Assembly: GCA_963377175.1 (NCBI GenBank)
Contig: CAUJNA010002891.1
Span: 724,222-788,221 of the forward strand
Direction of reading: 5' to 3'
Length of the DNA: 64,000 nucleotides
Source: Effrenium voratum
Taxonomy: Eukaryota > Sar > Dinophyceae > Suessiales > Symbiodiniaceae
Positions 37,501 through 45,389 of the stretch are shown here, in pieces. A model generated the notes under the pieces. That model ran no database searches and had not been told where the DNA came from. It saw nothing but the letters and a program-made list of their open reading frames with translations. The number at the start of each line of letters is the position of its first letter. Within the stretch, counting starts at the first letter, position 1. A program made the translations under genes and the position numbers.

Positions 37501-40500
37501 TTTCCTTGGGCTTTGACCACCCTCTTTCTCTGTACCGCACACCATCCGCACAGCCACCAGCACAACTCACCATATCCAACCGGTGGACACTCGTATATAT
37601 GTTGGTTTGAGGATTTTCATAAGGGCATATCAGCATATCCCATGTGGCTTCAACTAAAATCGCTTCAACCTCTGGCAGTGTCTTTTGGGTTTGAAGGTGC
37701 AGAAGATCCATTCTATCTCCAACCCCCAGCGGGAAAGAAGAAACGGAGCCTGGACTCTCGGGTCCCAGAGCTTCACCCGCTTGTCGTAGCCGGCCTCGGA
37801 CCCGCCGTCTTGAGGCGGTTGTTTGTTTGGAAACACGCACGCATAAGCTTGATGGCTTTCGTGGAAGTCCACCCGAAACCGCAACCCCCTGCTTCGGGGA
37901 AAAAAACACCGTAGCCTTCAGGGCCTCGAACACGGCTACGACATTTGGAGCTCAAGAGGGCGTCTCGGTTCTATTCATCTTCCGGAACATTCGCTTTGTC
38001 TCCAGGAGTCCGCGCAGTGATCCAGGAGTCTGCCACCGGGCCTGCCGAGAGGCACTTCAAGCAGTCATCGTGGGCCTCCACCTGGCAGTGAGTGACGCCG
38101 ACTCGCCTTTCCTGGGCGCCTTCCTCTTTCTCTTCCTCCTTCCCTTCCCCCTACCCTGCAGCGCCGAAGTTTCTTCTGCTACATGGCCAGTTCCGGACAC
38201 CAAATTGGGAAGGCAGCAAGGTGCGATTTGCACCCCGATTTATGGCTGGGACTGTCCCTTCATGTACCTGGGGCATAACTTTTGGTTCCACCAAGATCAC
38301 AAATGCATAAAGATTTGTCTGCGTCCTACAAGAACCCCAACCAGGTAGAACTTGGCCGCCTCTGGTTATAACCCTACCCCCATTTAGGTGGTTTATAACC
38401 CCATGTGTAACCAAAGCACACCACTGGGGGTTGGGTTTTGTGGTGACTCGTCAAGTCTTGGTTGCACCTCCTGCAACAGCTCGCAGCTTGCCACGTCCCA
38501 CAGACGGAGCTTCCCATCCTGTGAAGTCGGAGAAGACCGAGTTCGAAGGCCGGCGCGGAGAAGTGATTGTCTTCTTTGAGGGTTGCCCTCGTTTCAGGTG
38601 TGAAGGTGTTGTTTTTTTGGGGTTGGTGCCTTAGGGCATCAGAATCCAAAAAGGGCAGAAGATAGCCAGCGCTTGCAAAAGGTCTTGAGGCTGCACTCCG
38701 CGATGCGTCAAGGAAGCACCCCGACTGCCACAAAGTCCACTTGAGAGTTTTCCGCACGACCACGAAGAACTCTGCGACGGCAACTACCGCATCTGGCACT
38801 GAAGCAATGATATAATCTGGCAACCTGGTTGTGTCACTCTTGCACTGGGCGGAAATTTATTCTCCGTGTTAAATTACTTATGAAGACAAGTTATGAGGGA
38901 GTATGAACGGGCACCCCCGGCGTGCACTTTGACAGAGCTTTGAAGCCAGACATACGAGAGAAAATTGACCGACTCACCGACCGACCGACCGACCCAACAA
39001 AAAAAAACAAACAAACAAACAAACAAACAAACAAACAGCCAAACCAAACCAAACCAAACCAAACCAAACCAAACCAAACCAAACCAAACCAAACCAAACC
39101 AAACCAAACCAAGCCACCAACCAACCAACCAACCAAACAAAAGCCAAGCCAAGCCAAGCCAAGCCAAGCCAAACCCAACCCAACCAAACCAAACCAAACC
39201 AAGCCAAACCACCAACCAACCAACCAACCAACCAACCAACCAACCAGCCAGACAAACAAACAAACAAACAAACAAACAAACAAACAAACAAACAAACAAA
39301 CAAACAAACAAACACACAAACACACAAACACACAAGCAAACCAGCCAGCAAGCAAGCAAGCCAGCAAGCAAGCAAGCAAACAAAAACACAAACAAACAAA
39401 CAAACAAACAAACAAACAAACAAACAAACAACCAAACAACCAAACAACCAAAATATAAAGCAAACAAATACGCAGGCAAGCAAGCAAACAAGCAAGCAAA
39501 CAAGCAAGCAAACAAGCAAGCAAACAAGCAAGCAAACAAAGCAAACAGGCAAACAAGCAACACCACCAAACACAACAAGACCAAGCAAAACCAGGCACAA
39601 CAATTCCAAACACAACAATCCCAAACACAACAACACCAACCACAATCACAGGCACAAAAAACACACACACACACACACACGCACACGCGCGCACACCCAC
39701 ACACGCCAAAGAGACCTGCGGACTCCAACTGGCTGGATTCTGAGCACTCTCCGTCCCGGTGCCTTGCAGCCCGTGGCACAGCGGCTCTTGTCCTCCGCGA
39801 AGGCAGCACCTGGGCGATTGGAGGGGGGACCCCGTTCAAAGGCGGTTCCCCAAACTTGTGAGTCTGCGCAAACGTGATCCCTCTATCGCGCCGCCAACCC
39901 ATCTGGTTGAATGAACAATCACTAGCCAACTCAAAATATCGAGGAAGAAACCAATGGCAAGAATCTTCATCATGGGGCCGGTCGCAAGCCCACATTTGTT
40001 CTGCTAACATCTCTCCATGGTCTTTGACCCGCTGCAATTGACCCAATTGGCAAAGGCGGTTAAACGTCAAACCAAAAAGCAACCGAGGGAGACCGTCCGT
40101 GCTGGTGGCTGTGTTCAAAAATAGGACCCCCAGAAATAGGAATTGTAAAATGGATTGGTGTGCGGCTTCCCTTGAAACCAATTGATCAGGGGCTTTTGAC
40201 TCTCCACGTTCCTGCAGGTTCACGCCCCAGCCTTCATGTCACCATCGCTTTTGGTGCGGGTCGGTATTTCCCCATATTTCCCCTTTAACCACCAATCTCC
40301 CACTGGAAACCACTCAAAAAAGTGGCCTTGCAGGTGTAGGGACCCCTTTTTCTTGTTGCGTTCAGTGTTCGCCTCCAAACTCACTGAAACAAAGGGCCTA
40401 GGTGATGTTTTAAAAAACAAGGGGAACTATAAAAACCCCTGTATTTAGGATTTCCTTTCAATTCGCCTAAGTCCAGGTGATGTTGCAAAGAACGCAGGGA

Positions 40501-43500
40501 ACTCTTGGAACGCCATTGGGGTGCCTTCCATTCGGTCTTCGCCTCTCACCTCCCCAGCTTCCAGGCCCCGAGGCAGGTCACGGCGTCGCCGTGCCCGCGC
40601 AACCTGACACGAGAGGGCGACGGCTGCCCATTGGATTTGTGGTTTGTGGTTTCCTTTTTGCTCTTTTGTTGTTGTTTATTTATTTGTTATTTTAATTTTC
40701 ATTTGTTGTTTTTTTGGGGGCAGGGGGGTGATTGCAGTGTTTTTTCCCCAAAACAGAGTTCTGGGAAGGAGTCGGTTCCTTCCGTGAGAGGGAACCCGCA
40801 CAAGTGGAGACTTCGTCCTTTGGACGGCACAAGACGAATGCTCACGCCAGCCGCGATCCACATATGTGCCTAATGCAAAGGACATGGGATTCTGGGTGTT
40901 GCAGCTTAGAACTCCGTTGACAGGCAAGAGTGCCACAAAAGAAGCAGCCTCAAATGTACAAAACGCATTGGCAATGTTCAGCCACCAAAGTGCTTTGGGG
41001 GGCCCTCCCAAGGGTGCCGTGCCAAGTGTCACTGGTGACTGGCGCTTTGACCATGGCTTCAATTGATGGTTCGAGAACGGATAGCCTCAGCGAATCATTT
41101 AAACAGACAACAAGAAAAAATGAAAGCCAGGGAAAAACAACTATGAAAGCAAGCCTTCAACATAGGTGAGAGGAAGCCGATTGGGGGGTTCACAATTTGA
41201 GACCTGGGTAAGCGTGCGCTTCCCTGCAAAACACAAAACGACAAAACATAAGGACTACGCCCACACACAGGCTCAGCACCCTTTTTGGGGTGGCTCAGGC
41301 AATTTAAACGAGCTCATTTTGGGGGATTCTTTCTGAGCAGTGGGAGTTGTCCACGTCCGTTCCAATGGAGGGCCTGTTTCAAGGACTGGTTCCCTCCCAA
41401 ACCAAACCGTCAAGCCAGCGGCTGGCCTTCTCAGCACAGAGCGGGTCTCCATCTCGATGACAGCGCAGGTGCCGCTGGCCTGAGGAAACACAGCTCGCTA
41501 GAAAAGAGCCAATCAATTCAATTCTCCTGGTGTCCCCAACTGACATGGCAATGGGTCAAAAATGGGTATCCATTTTGGAACCCTGGGAAATGGAACCAAG
41601 GACTAAAACCTGCGGACCCGGTGCTTTAATTTTGACCCAAACCCACATGGGAATTCGTGAGCAACCCTCGTGCCAAGCCATGTGCAGGCCATGCAAATGA
41701 GGAGAATTTATAAGTGATGGAAATGAATGGGGAGCAAGCTATGAATCGTGCTTCGGGAGCTGCCTCACGAAGGTTTTGATTGTCCAAGGAAGGCCCATCC
41801 GCCTTGCTTTCCCTTTGCCGCATTTCTCTCGAAACAAATACGCCAGTGTATGAGGGCTCGTTCCAAACCTATCCCATTAACCTATCCCGTTACTTGAGAC
41901 TTTGGAACTTGGTTTTCTGCAACAATCGCCAGTCGGTCACAAGGTGCCCCTTCATCTCAGATGCAAAGCAACGGACCGCGTCCCTCACCCGCACGGCCCA
42001 CACGGCCGCCCGCGCCTCTCCCACAAGCATCAGCCGCCCATCACTCCTCCAGGCCGCGCACTGCGTGAGGTCCTCGCTCGCCGAAAGGCAGCTGCCCAAC
42101 TGAGTGAGTCCAAATTGATCTTCTCAATTACCAGATTGAGTTTACCAGATTGAGTGGGTGTCCCGGGCAAATTTGAGATCCTTGGATTCTCCCCCTGGCC
42201 TTTCGTTGTGGGCGAACGTACCGGCCGTCGCGCCTTGAACTTGGTCAAGGAGCTGCCCTCCTCAAGGCCTCCCTCCTGTCAAAACCGGAGGTCCCTGCAC
42301 TCAGCAACCCAACAGCGTGAAGTTACCCCATGCTCCCGCGAAGCCACCCCGAAAAGGGCGGGTCGTAAGAAGACTGCATCAAGAACATCAGGACGACTTG
42401 ACACAACCCAATGCTGACGTCGTTCAACGGATGTAATCCGCCAGTGCAACCATTTCCTTCTTCATCTTTAGGATCACGGCAAGATGTCGCTTGGATGTTG
42501 CACATGCCAGGGGACAGCGTTCCCCGCTCCTTGGCCGTGTTCCATAGGCCCACCTTCCTGGGACAGGCAGGAAGCTGACCGGTGCCTTCCTTCAGGCCCC
42601 AAGTCGTTGGTGGGTTGCCATAACCCGCATGTAGATACAACATCTTCGTTGCAACAAAATTCATACCTTGGATGCCGTGCTGTGCATGTGCTTGCACCGA
42701 TAGATGCCTGGTGGCAAATGGCCATACAAAATGCCAACATGATTAAGGTGTTAATATGAGAAACTCGCACAATGAACCAAGCTCACGGTCAACCATTGCT
42801 CCCGTGTTCCTCTCTCTTTGCGTGTGTGTGTGAAATCCTGAAACTGCGAGAAACACACATGAGTAAGCTATTGAATTTGGCCATCCTACTTCTGCCTGGG
42901 CAGTGCCAACTTCGTCTATCAGCATTGCCAAGCGCTTGCAAAGCTGGCCTTGCTGGTTAGCTGCAGTGCTCCAAAGGCAGATGCCCCTGGCAGCCCTCCA
43001 CACACGGGTCATCTAACAGGGTCACCAAAGCTCCCACCCAGTGCACCATTTCAGCGTCTTCACGGGAAATTCAAGGACCCTGACAAGATGCAAGCGTCGG
43101 AGTTCCTGGATGCCATTTGGGTTCCTTTTTCGAGAATGCCCCGTGTTTTGGCACATTTTAACAGGGAGCTGTTAGGGACACCTCCCATGGGCCGCCCATG
43201 GGCCGCCCCTCAGCCCCTGAGCCCAGCGTTGGTTCAAGAGCGAGCGGCGTGCCGCTCACCAGCGCCAGGCGCGTGGGCAGCGTGGGGCAGAAGCTGGCGC
43301 CCACCACCCGACTGCCCTGGGCCGAAGAATCCGACGTGTATCCCAACGAAAAGTCTTGGGTAGCTAATATGGCTGTGGCTCCAAAAAACAGTACAATGGA
43401 CACCTGGTGGGAACATGGACCAAAACTTGCATAACCCCTCCTGTTTAATTTTGAGCCACACGCATATGACTGATTCATATCAGAGATACTTTAATTCCTG

Positions 43501-44597
43501 GAATTGGTACAACTTATAACATTCAATCTCTTGTTTAGTCGGTAAACTGTTAGAGTTAGAGTTTCCATCATCTTTCCCTCACTCATCACAACTCGGTGGT
43601 TGCAACTGCACAGGAAACTACGACCGGACCGGACAGGTCACTGTGGCTTGAAAGGCGGAAAAAACCCCTGGGCCCCGCCCCCCGAATTAGACCACCCGTC
43701 ACCGGGCTGAAAAAACACGCCGCAAAAAGGCGAAGCGGTCGGCGCCTCGGAGCGCTTGAAGGTGGCCTTCAGGCCCCGAAAGGCTTTCGCCTGGCCGCCG
43801 CTTCGGCCGGACAGCTCGGCTCGACGTGGGGCTGAAGGTGTTGCTATGGACGGTTTGAAGGAAAAAAAACGGGGCGGCTGCTTACACACGCAAAAACAGC
43901 AGTTTGGACAGGTCCAAACCGGCCATCATCAAACGGTACTTATGAGCATGCGAGTCTGTGGCTTGGTTGGCCTGCGATTCCGCGCAAAATTTGCTCAAGA
44001 CCAGGCGGGCAACAGTACCCACCACCACATTGCTCGAGCTACGGTGATGAGTGTAAGCGGGATTCAGGGAAGGAGATCTTCATGGGCGTTTCAGTGGAAT
44101 CGATCGCCGTGAGTCTTCAGGTTGACCCCCCATGCTTTTCACCCATCGTTCTGGGAAACCACCAGAAACACCTGGGCGGTTGTCATCTTTTGCAAGGAAG
44201 GATCCCTGAAGCGAATGGTTCGGAGATGGAGCTAAGGCAACAAAGGTTGAAAACCCTACCATGGAAGATACAAAAGAATACAACGCAGAACTCTGTCTTG
44301 CGTTTCGGTACTAAAACCTGAAAAACTTCTTTGCCAGCCAATTGTCATGTCCCTTCGAAGGAAGGACTGAACAATGGAGAAACCAAAAAGCTGCGAATTT
44401 CCCAGCAACACCAAATTTCCCACTTTCAGGTTTCCCCCCAAAAAAAATAGTTGGAGCAACCGGTTTAGATCCACATGTCCCCAACCCCGGAACCCAAGCA
44501 CCCAGCTCCCAGCTCACCCGCGGGGACTTTGCCTCCGGCGCGAGCTCCGAGACGTGGCGGGGCCGCAGAAGCGGCTTCACCTCCAGCCTGCGATGCG
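25476..44597 (-). CDS. UTP15: UTP15-like SSU-processome WD40 protein, multi-exon gene
   Basis: UTP15 is a nucleolar WD40 protein of the t-UTP (UTPA) subcomplex, needed for pre-18S rRNA processing and linked to rDNA transcription. The assignment rests on about 19 small minus-strand exons read by eye in family order: N-terminal segment; FKD motif followed by an AWRSDGRL blade; LRGHGDAV; DGKLRLWDVA; GYDKRVKLWDPR; DHGHPVE; PSAALFASAGG; VWDLAMTG; LLTASFDGLAK; CIAWRPDDRGF; the basic RRRP linker; and a likely C-terminal helical start (SLQQLLYSE then TPQLLEAVRKL). Most junctions are phase 0. About half of the donors are GC rather than GT. The first exon with the start codon and the end of the C-terminal domain were not found, and some boundaries (exons 2, 5, 6, 14) are uncertain. 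I am confident of the WD40 gene and fairly confident of UTP15 rather than another WD40 protein, from motif order recalled, not aligned. Confidence 0.8.
26120..26190 (-). CDS. UTP15: Probable UTP15 C-terminal exon, SLQQLLYSE
   Basis: 71 nt reading SAGRWLLHAFAQGD then SLQQLLYSE, acceptor CTTGCAG|, GC donor GCGAG|GCCCGG. UTP15 C-terminal domains begin with YD-x-x-L-(K/R)-x-F-x-x-x-x-ALD-x-(A/V)L. The spacing of LLHAF and SLQQLL is compatible, and the next exon continues in phase 0. Confidence 0.5.
26958..27088. repeat. 66-bp tandem duplication
   Basis: Two essentially identical 66-bp units starting TTGGCAGTACATTGGCC. On minus it preserves frame and reads RSDLCNFRSIKPLLANVLP twice, so it may be a duplicated exon piece or a decayed coding fragment. 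Confidence 0.85.
27300..27850 (-). pseudogene. Decayed minus-strand coding sequence
   Basis: Protein-like reading moves between frames: DRKKRESKVDYLFRKYE then stop; QFLRYRKLAEYLFLETSSH; DMANSKFGPPHVMGETGKGK; DELLESGASSAWATCSEM; DTQKVGLQFSGNLQQPRQIL. GETGKGK recalls a P-loop but lacks the following Ser/Thr. Unidentified. Confidence 0.4.
28370..28500. repeat. GTGCTAGCGC/GTGCTGGCG minisatellite
   Basis: About ten imperfect 10-12 bp units of (G/A)TGCT(A/G)GCG with alternating CGGTG and TATG. Confidence 0.75.
28565..28965. repeat. CTCACCTCAA minisatellite
   Basis: Degenerate CTCACCTCAACT and CACCTGAC units on a pentanucleotide CTCAC/CTCAA base. Confidence 0.9.
29275..29332 (-). CDS. Candidate exon EPPSFPELCTLTAQVIERP
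   Basis: Reads EPPSFPELCTLTAQVIERP after acceptor GCAAAG|G, with a good donor CCC|GTGTAAG. An earlier donor CAG|GTCATC is possible. It faintly resembles the PR(Y/F)xxLL helix of the UTP15 C-terminal domain, but it would lie before the exons that match the start of that domain, so it is left unassigned. Confidence 0.4.
30070..30165. repeat. GTGTGC/GTGTAA repeat
   Basis: GTGCGTGTGC and GTGTAAGTGT units. Confidence 0.8.
30320..30580 (-). pseudogene. Frameshifted minus-strand coding relic
   Basis: Reads ESLLSAQPLNRWQARQQLAA then ESIRKVSDAWGEG, and after a one-base shift QLLAIGLRQSDDVEFQKTKK then WKREEGASS. Both halves look coding; no splice sites needed. Unidentified. A 235-codon plus frame overlaps and is probably its shadow. 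Confidence 0.4.
31084..31180 (-). CDS. Possible acidic exon (EEEEE)
   Basis: Minus-strand reading LKPDPPGKEDNNKPLPDAEE followed by more Glu, with acceptor-like CCGCCAG at about 31140 and donor-like GAG|GTGCCG. The frame is weakly determined because the Glu run is a GAG repeat. Confidence 0.3.
31840..31895 (-). CDS. Possible UTP15 linker exon
   Basis: Reads PLAEVQLVTGKRILRRGP after acceptor CGCCAG|, with a GT donor near CTGG|GTAGCT. It sits in the right place for the basic stretch before the UTP15 C-terminal helices, but nothing in it is diagnostic. Confidence 0.4.
32290..32365 (-). CDS. Weak candidate exon or relic SLREAKAESKKACSRILEAL
   Basis: Minus-strand reading RRQTSLREAKAESKKACSR then ILEALWQ with a possible GC donor TGGCAG|GCAATG. 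Another frame is open. Could be a decayed fragment. Confidence 0.25.
32865..32927 (-). CDS. UTP15: UTP15-like exon, basic RRRP linker
   Basis: 63 nt in phase 0, reading CPEETRL then SRRRPLDIFLPSTR, acceptor CCACAG| and donor AGG|GTGGCC. UTP15 proteins have an RRR(R)P-x-x-x-x-(F)-(I/L) linker just after the propeller, which fits position and content. Confidence 0.6.
33884..33922 (-). CDS. UTP15: UTP15-like exon, VGLDSGQWQYRSK
   Basis: 39 nt in phase 0 reading VGLDSGQWQYRSK, acceptor ACGGCAG|G, GC donor CAAG|GCGCGG. It continues DDRGF with a VG-x-x-x-G-x-x-x-x-R closing strand. A longer plus-strand open frame over the same bases is treated as its shadow. Confidence 0.65.
34531..34574 (-). CDS. 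UTP15: UTP15-like exon, CIAWRPDDRGF
   Basis: 44 nt after acceptor TTCCAG|G, reading PATCIAWRPDDRGF, donor TTC|GTAGCA. This is the P-x-x-x-(I/L)-A-x-(S/R)-P-D-D-R strand of the last UTP15 blade. The 5' phase is not 0. Confidence 0.7.
35008..35042 (-). CDS. UTP15: UTP15-like exon, VYHAADLSHVW
   Basis: Starts at acceptor CTGCACAG|G in phase 0 and reads VYHAADLSHVWTYT. It gives FDGLAK-VY with the previous exon. The 3' end is unsure: GAC|GTACAC is the best-looking donor but does not fit the phase of the next exon. Confidence 0.65.
35403..35468 (-). CDS. UTP15: UTP15-like exon, LLTASFDGLAK
   Basis: 66 nt in phase 0. It starts GHVA and continues SLREASTLLTASFDGLAK, acceptor GGCTAG|G, GC donor CCAAG|GCGGAA. 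It matches the UTP15 blade 'LL(T/S)xSxDGxxKVY', whose VY is supplied by the next exon. Confidence 0.8.
36064..36161. mobile_element. Family A element, long-interior type (copy 5)
   Basis: GTGCGTCAAACATAGGTACC to AATTTTGACCCACAGCCA. The interior AACATGGACCAAAATCTGCG matches copies 6 to 8. It sits about 37 nt beyond the donor of the VWDL exon of the UTP15-like gene. Confidence 0.75.
36199..36258 (-). CDS. UTP15: UTP15-like exon, VWDLAMTGKAL
   Basis: 60 nt in phase 0 reading VWDLAMTGKALSELQDAHSK, acceptor CGCGAG|G, GC donor AAAG|GCAGGG. It completes SAGG-x-VWDL-x-x-G from the previous exon. A family A inverted-repeat element lies about 37 nt beyond the donor. Confidence 0.85.
36932..36985 (-). 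CDS. UTP15: UTP15-like exon, PSAALFASAGG
   Basis: 54 nt in phase 0 reading AGCAFPSAALFASAGGSG, acceptor CTCCAG|G, donor GGG|GTGAAG. It corresponds to FPSGxLxxSAGG in UTP15. The next exon supplies the following VWDL in frame. Confidence 0.8.
37341..37385 (-). CDS. UTP15: UTP15-like exon, VDHGHPVE
   Basis: 45 nt in phase 0 reading AKKAAISVDHGHPVE, acceptor GCGCTAG|G, GC donor GAG|GCTTGG. The HG-x-PVE motif is typical of UTP15 between the fourth and fifth blades. Confidence 0.75.
37756..37794 (-). CDS. UTP15: UTP15-like exon, GYDKRVKLWDPR
   Basis: 39 nt in phase 0 reading AGYDKRVKLWDPR, acceptor TCCGAG|G, donor AGA|GTCCAG. Joined to the previous exon it gives SWIT-AGYDKRVKLWD, the most diagnostic WD40 stretch in the window. 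Confidence 0.85.
38016..38081 (-). CDS. UTP15: UTP15-like exon, HDDCLKC...DSWIT
   Basis: 66 nt in phase 0. It begins VEAHDDCLKCLSAG and ends PVADSWIT, with acceptor CTGCCAG|G and GC donor ACT|GCGCGG. It corresponds to the GHxDYVRxG...P-x-x-(F/W)-(I/V)-T-G segment of UTP15 that precedes the SYD-xx-VK-x-(W/F)-D motif. Confidence 0.75.
38468..38518 (-). CDS. UTP15: UTP15-like exon, LRLWDVA strand
   Basis: 51 nt in phase 0, reading DGKLRLWDVASCELLQE, acceptor TTCACAG|G and donor GAG|GTGCAA. A textbook WD40 strand with the terminal W-D pair. Confidence 0.8.
38997..39705. repeat. AAAC, AACC(A) and CA repeat array
   Basis: ACAAAC, CCAAA, CCAA, GCAA and CA runs in turn, all A/C on plus and G/T on minus. 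It carries frames of up to 449 codons (Cys/Val/Phe/Leu-rich on minus), which are artefacts. Confidence 0.95.
39763..39809 (-). CDS. UTP15: UTP15-like exon, SRCATGCK strand
   Basis: 47 nt reading AAFAEDKSRCATGCK, acceptor CGCCCAG|G, GC donor TGCAAG|GCACCG. It joins in frame to DGKLRLWDVA, giving a standard WD40 pattern (D-K-S-R-x-A-T-G-x-x-D-G-K-L-R-L-W-D). Its 5' phase does not match the previous exon with the most obvious donor. Confidence 0.55.
40550..40603 (-). CDS. UTP15: UTP15-like exon, LRGHGDAV blade junction
   Basis: Reads LRGHGDAVTCLGAWKLG after acceptor GTGTCAG|G, with donor GGAG|GTGAGA. GH-x-x-x-V is the usual WD40 blade start and follows the previous exon's RDAVRCF as in UTP15. 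The reading phase is not 0, and the join to the next exon is not settled. Confidence 0.65.
41546..41647. mobile_element. Family A element, long-interior type (copy 6)
   Basis: TGGCAATGGGTCAAAAATGG to TTTAATTTTGACCCAAACCC, sharing GGAACCCTGG and ACTAAAACCTGCGGACCC. It lies in the intron after the AWRSDGRL exon. Confidence 0.75.
41957..42072 (-). CDS. UTP15: UTP15-like exon, WD blade AWRSDGRL
   Basis: After acceptor GCGAG|G the exon reads DLTQCAAWRSDGRLMLVGEA and then RAAVWAVRVRDAVRCFASE. This matches the UTP15 blade with (F/W)RxDGRLLxxG followed by an (S)Rdx(L/V)R segment. A GT donor inside (CGG|GTGAGG) would cut the blade short. I prefer a donor near 41957 (TCTGA|GATG), which restores frame with the next exon but would be a GA-AG intron. 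The reading also stays open to 41941, where CTT|GTGACC is another choice. Confidence 0.7.
42234..42275 (-). CDS. UTP15: UTP15-like exon ending in FK of the FKD motif
   Basis: 42 nt in phase 0, reading EGGLEEGSSLTKFK, with acceptor TTGACAG|G and a GC donor (TTCAAG|GCGCGA). Spliced to the next exon it recreates the conserved UTP15 motif (S/T)xFKD. An alternative GT donor 12 nt later (CCG|GTACGT) would instead add RRP and lose the motif. Confidence 0.65.
43260..43316 (-). CDS. UTP15: UTP15-like exon, first beta-propeller strand
   Basis: 57 nt in phase 0, reading GSRVVGASFCPTLPTRLAL, with acceptor GGCCCAG| and donor CTG|GTGAGC. It corresponds to the V-x-x-x-x-F-x-P-x-x-P-x-x-x-A-V stretch that opens the UTP15 propeller. 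A family A inverted-repeat element ends about 51 nt upstream of the acceptor. Confidence 0.65.
43367..43468. mobile_element. Family A element, long-interior type (copy 7)
   Basis: ATATGGCTGTGGCTCCAAAA to AATTTTGAGCCACACGCATA; diverged inverted repeats. The interior GGAACATGGACCAAAACTTG is close to copy 8. It lies about 51 nt upstream of the exon at 43260-43316. Confidence 0.7.
43737..43790 (-). CDS. UTP15: UTP15-like exon, N-terminal segment (provisional ends)
   Basis: After acceptor GGCCAG| the frame reads AKAFRGLKATFKRSEAPT in phase 0, between exons that match the UTP15 N-terminus. A second frame is also open here (SGPEGHLQALRGADRF), so the frame choice rests on phase and family order. The donor (ACC|GCTTCG) is a guess. 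Confidence 0.45.
44518..44597 (-). CDS. UTP15: UTP15-like exon 1 of those found (N-terminal segment)
   Basis: The reading is RLEVKPLLRPRHVSELAPEA followed by KSPR, then a strong GT donor (CGG|GTGAGC). Two acceptors are possible, TTTTCAG at 44598 or CATCGCAG ten bases further on. UTP15 proteins have a basic, proline-rich start ending in a PE(T/A)K-like motif, which this resembles. The true first exon must lie upstream and was not found. Confidence 0.6.
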
Positions 44598-44887
44598 CTG
44601 AAAACCCGCTTGCCACGGTCTAAATGGAGTGGACGGTTGGCAGCAAACGCGGGAAATCTATTTGGAGCCATTCGCAAGGAAAAAATGCATAAAACCAACT
44701 GAGAGGGGGACGGACAGCCAAATTTTTGGGGGCCCTGTCCCCTCCCCCCTTAAGGCATGAGTTGGGCTACGCTTTACTGAGCAGGCCGCGACAGAGAGAG
44801 AGAAACAAAAAAAAATGAGGGCCATCTCCAATTGTCAGAAATACCTAACTGTGTCAAAGTGTCTGTAGAGGAAAATACCAGCCTCTC

Positions 44888-45268
44888 ATGTTGGGCTACT
44901 GGCCCAAATCGGCTTTGAGGTTCCGGCGGGTCTCCCATTTCGCTCGGCAACCAGCACGGCGACAAGGCTTGGCCGGAAGCAGCTTTCTCTTCTCTGCTCG
45001 AAACTTGGCTGAATTGATGAAACGTTTGGACAAACAAGCGTTTGGATATGGCATTGCGCTTCTAACGTCAAAGCTCAAAGAAGTGCAAGCGGCTTATCAA
45101 GCTAGGAACGAATGCAAAAGCATGCACGTTGTAAGGCTGTGTGAAGTCTCGAATTGCGCAAACGCTTCGAAAGCCCCCTTGTGGTTAGGCCTTGCAACAT
45201 GGCTTCAACACTTGCAGCGCTATGCTTTTTCAGCGCTCGCTTGGCTGGCGCGCGAGCGATGCGCATAA
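44888..45268 (+). pseudogene. Open frame of 126 codons, probable relic
   Basis: Reads LAELMKRLDKQAFGYGIALL, then TSKLKEVQAAYQARNECKSM and LGLATWLQHLQRYAFSALAW: protein-like composition, no repeat. Minus frames over the same bases are also open (EPRGLMRIARAPAKRALKKH). Unidentified; may be a retrotransposed or decayed piece just upstream of the UTP15-like gene. Confidence 0.3.
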
Positions 45269-45389
45269 GGCCCCGTGGCTCGACTAGCAAAATGCCCATG
45301 GACCCGTGCAAGTTTGGGATAGGGGCACCGTGGATTCATGCTATTCATGCTATGTTTGCGAACAAACAATGAGCCATCTGAAGCATGTG

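Noticed and set aside
38874..40223. 449-codon minus frame rich in Cys, Val, Phe and Leu, resembling membrane segments
   Set aside because: The apparent membrane segments are the AAAC/AACC repeat read on minus.
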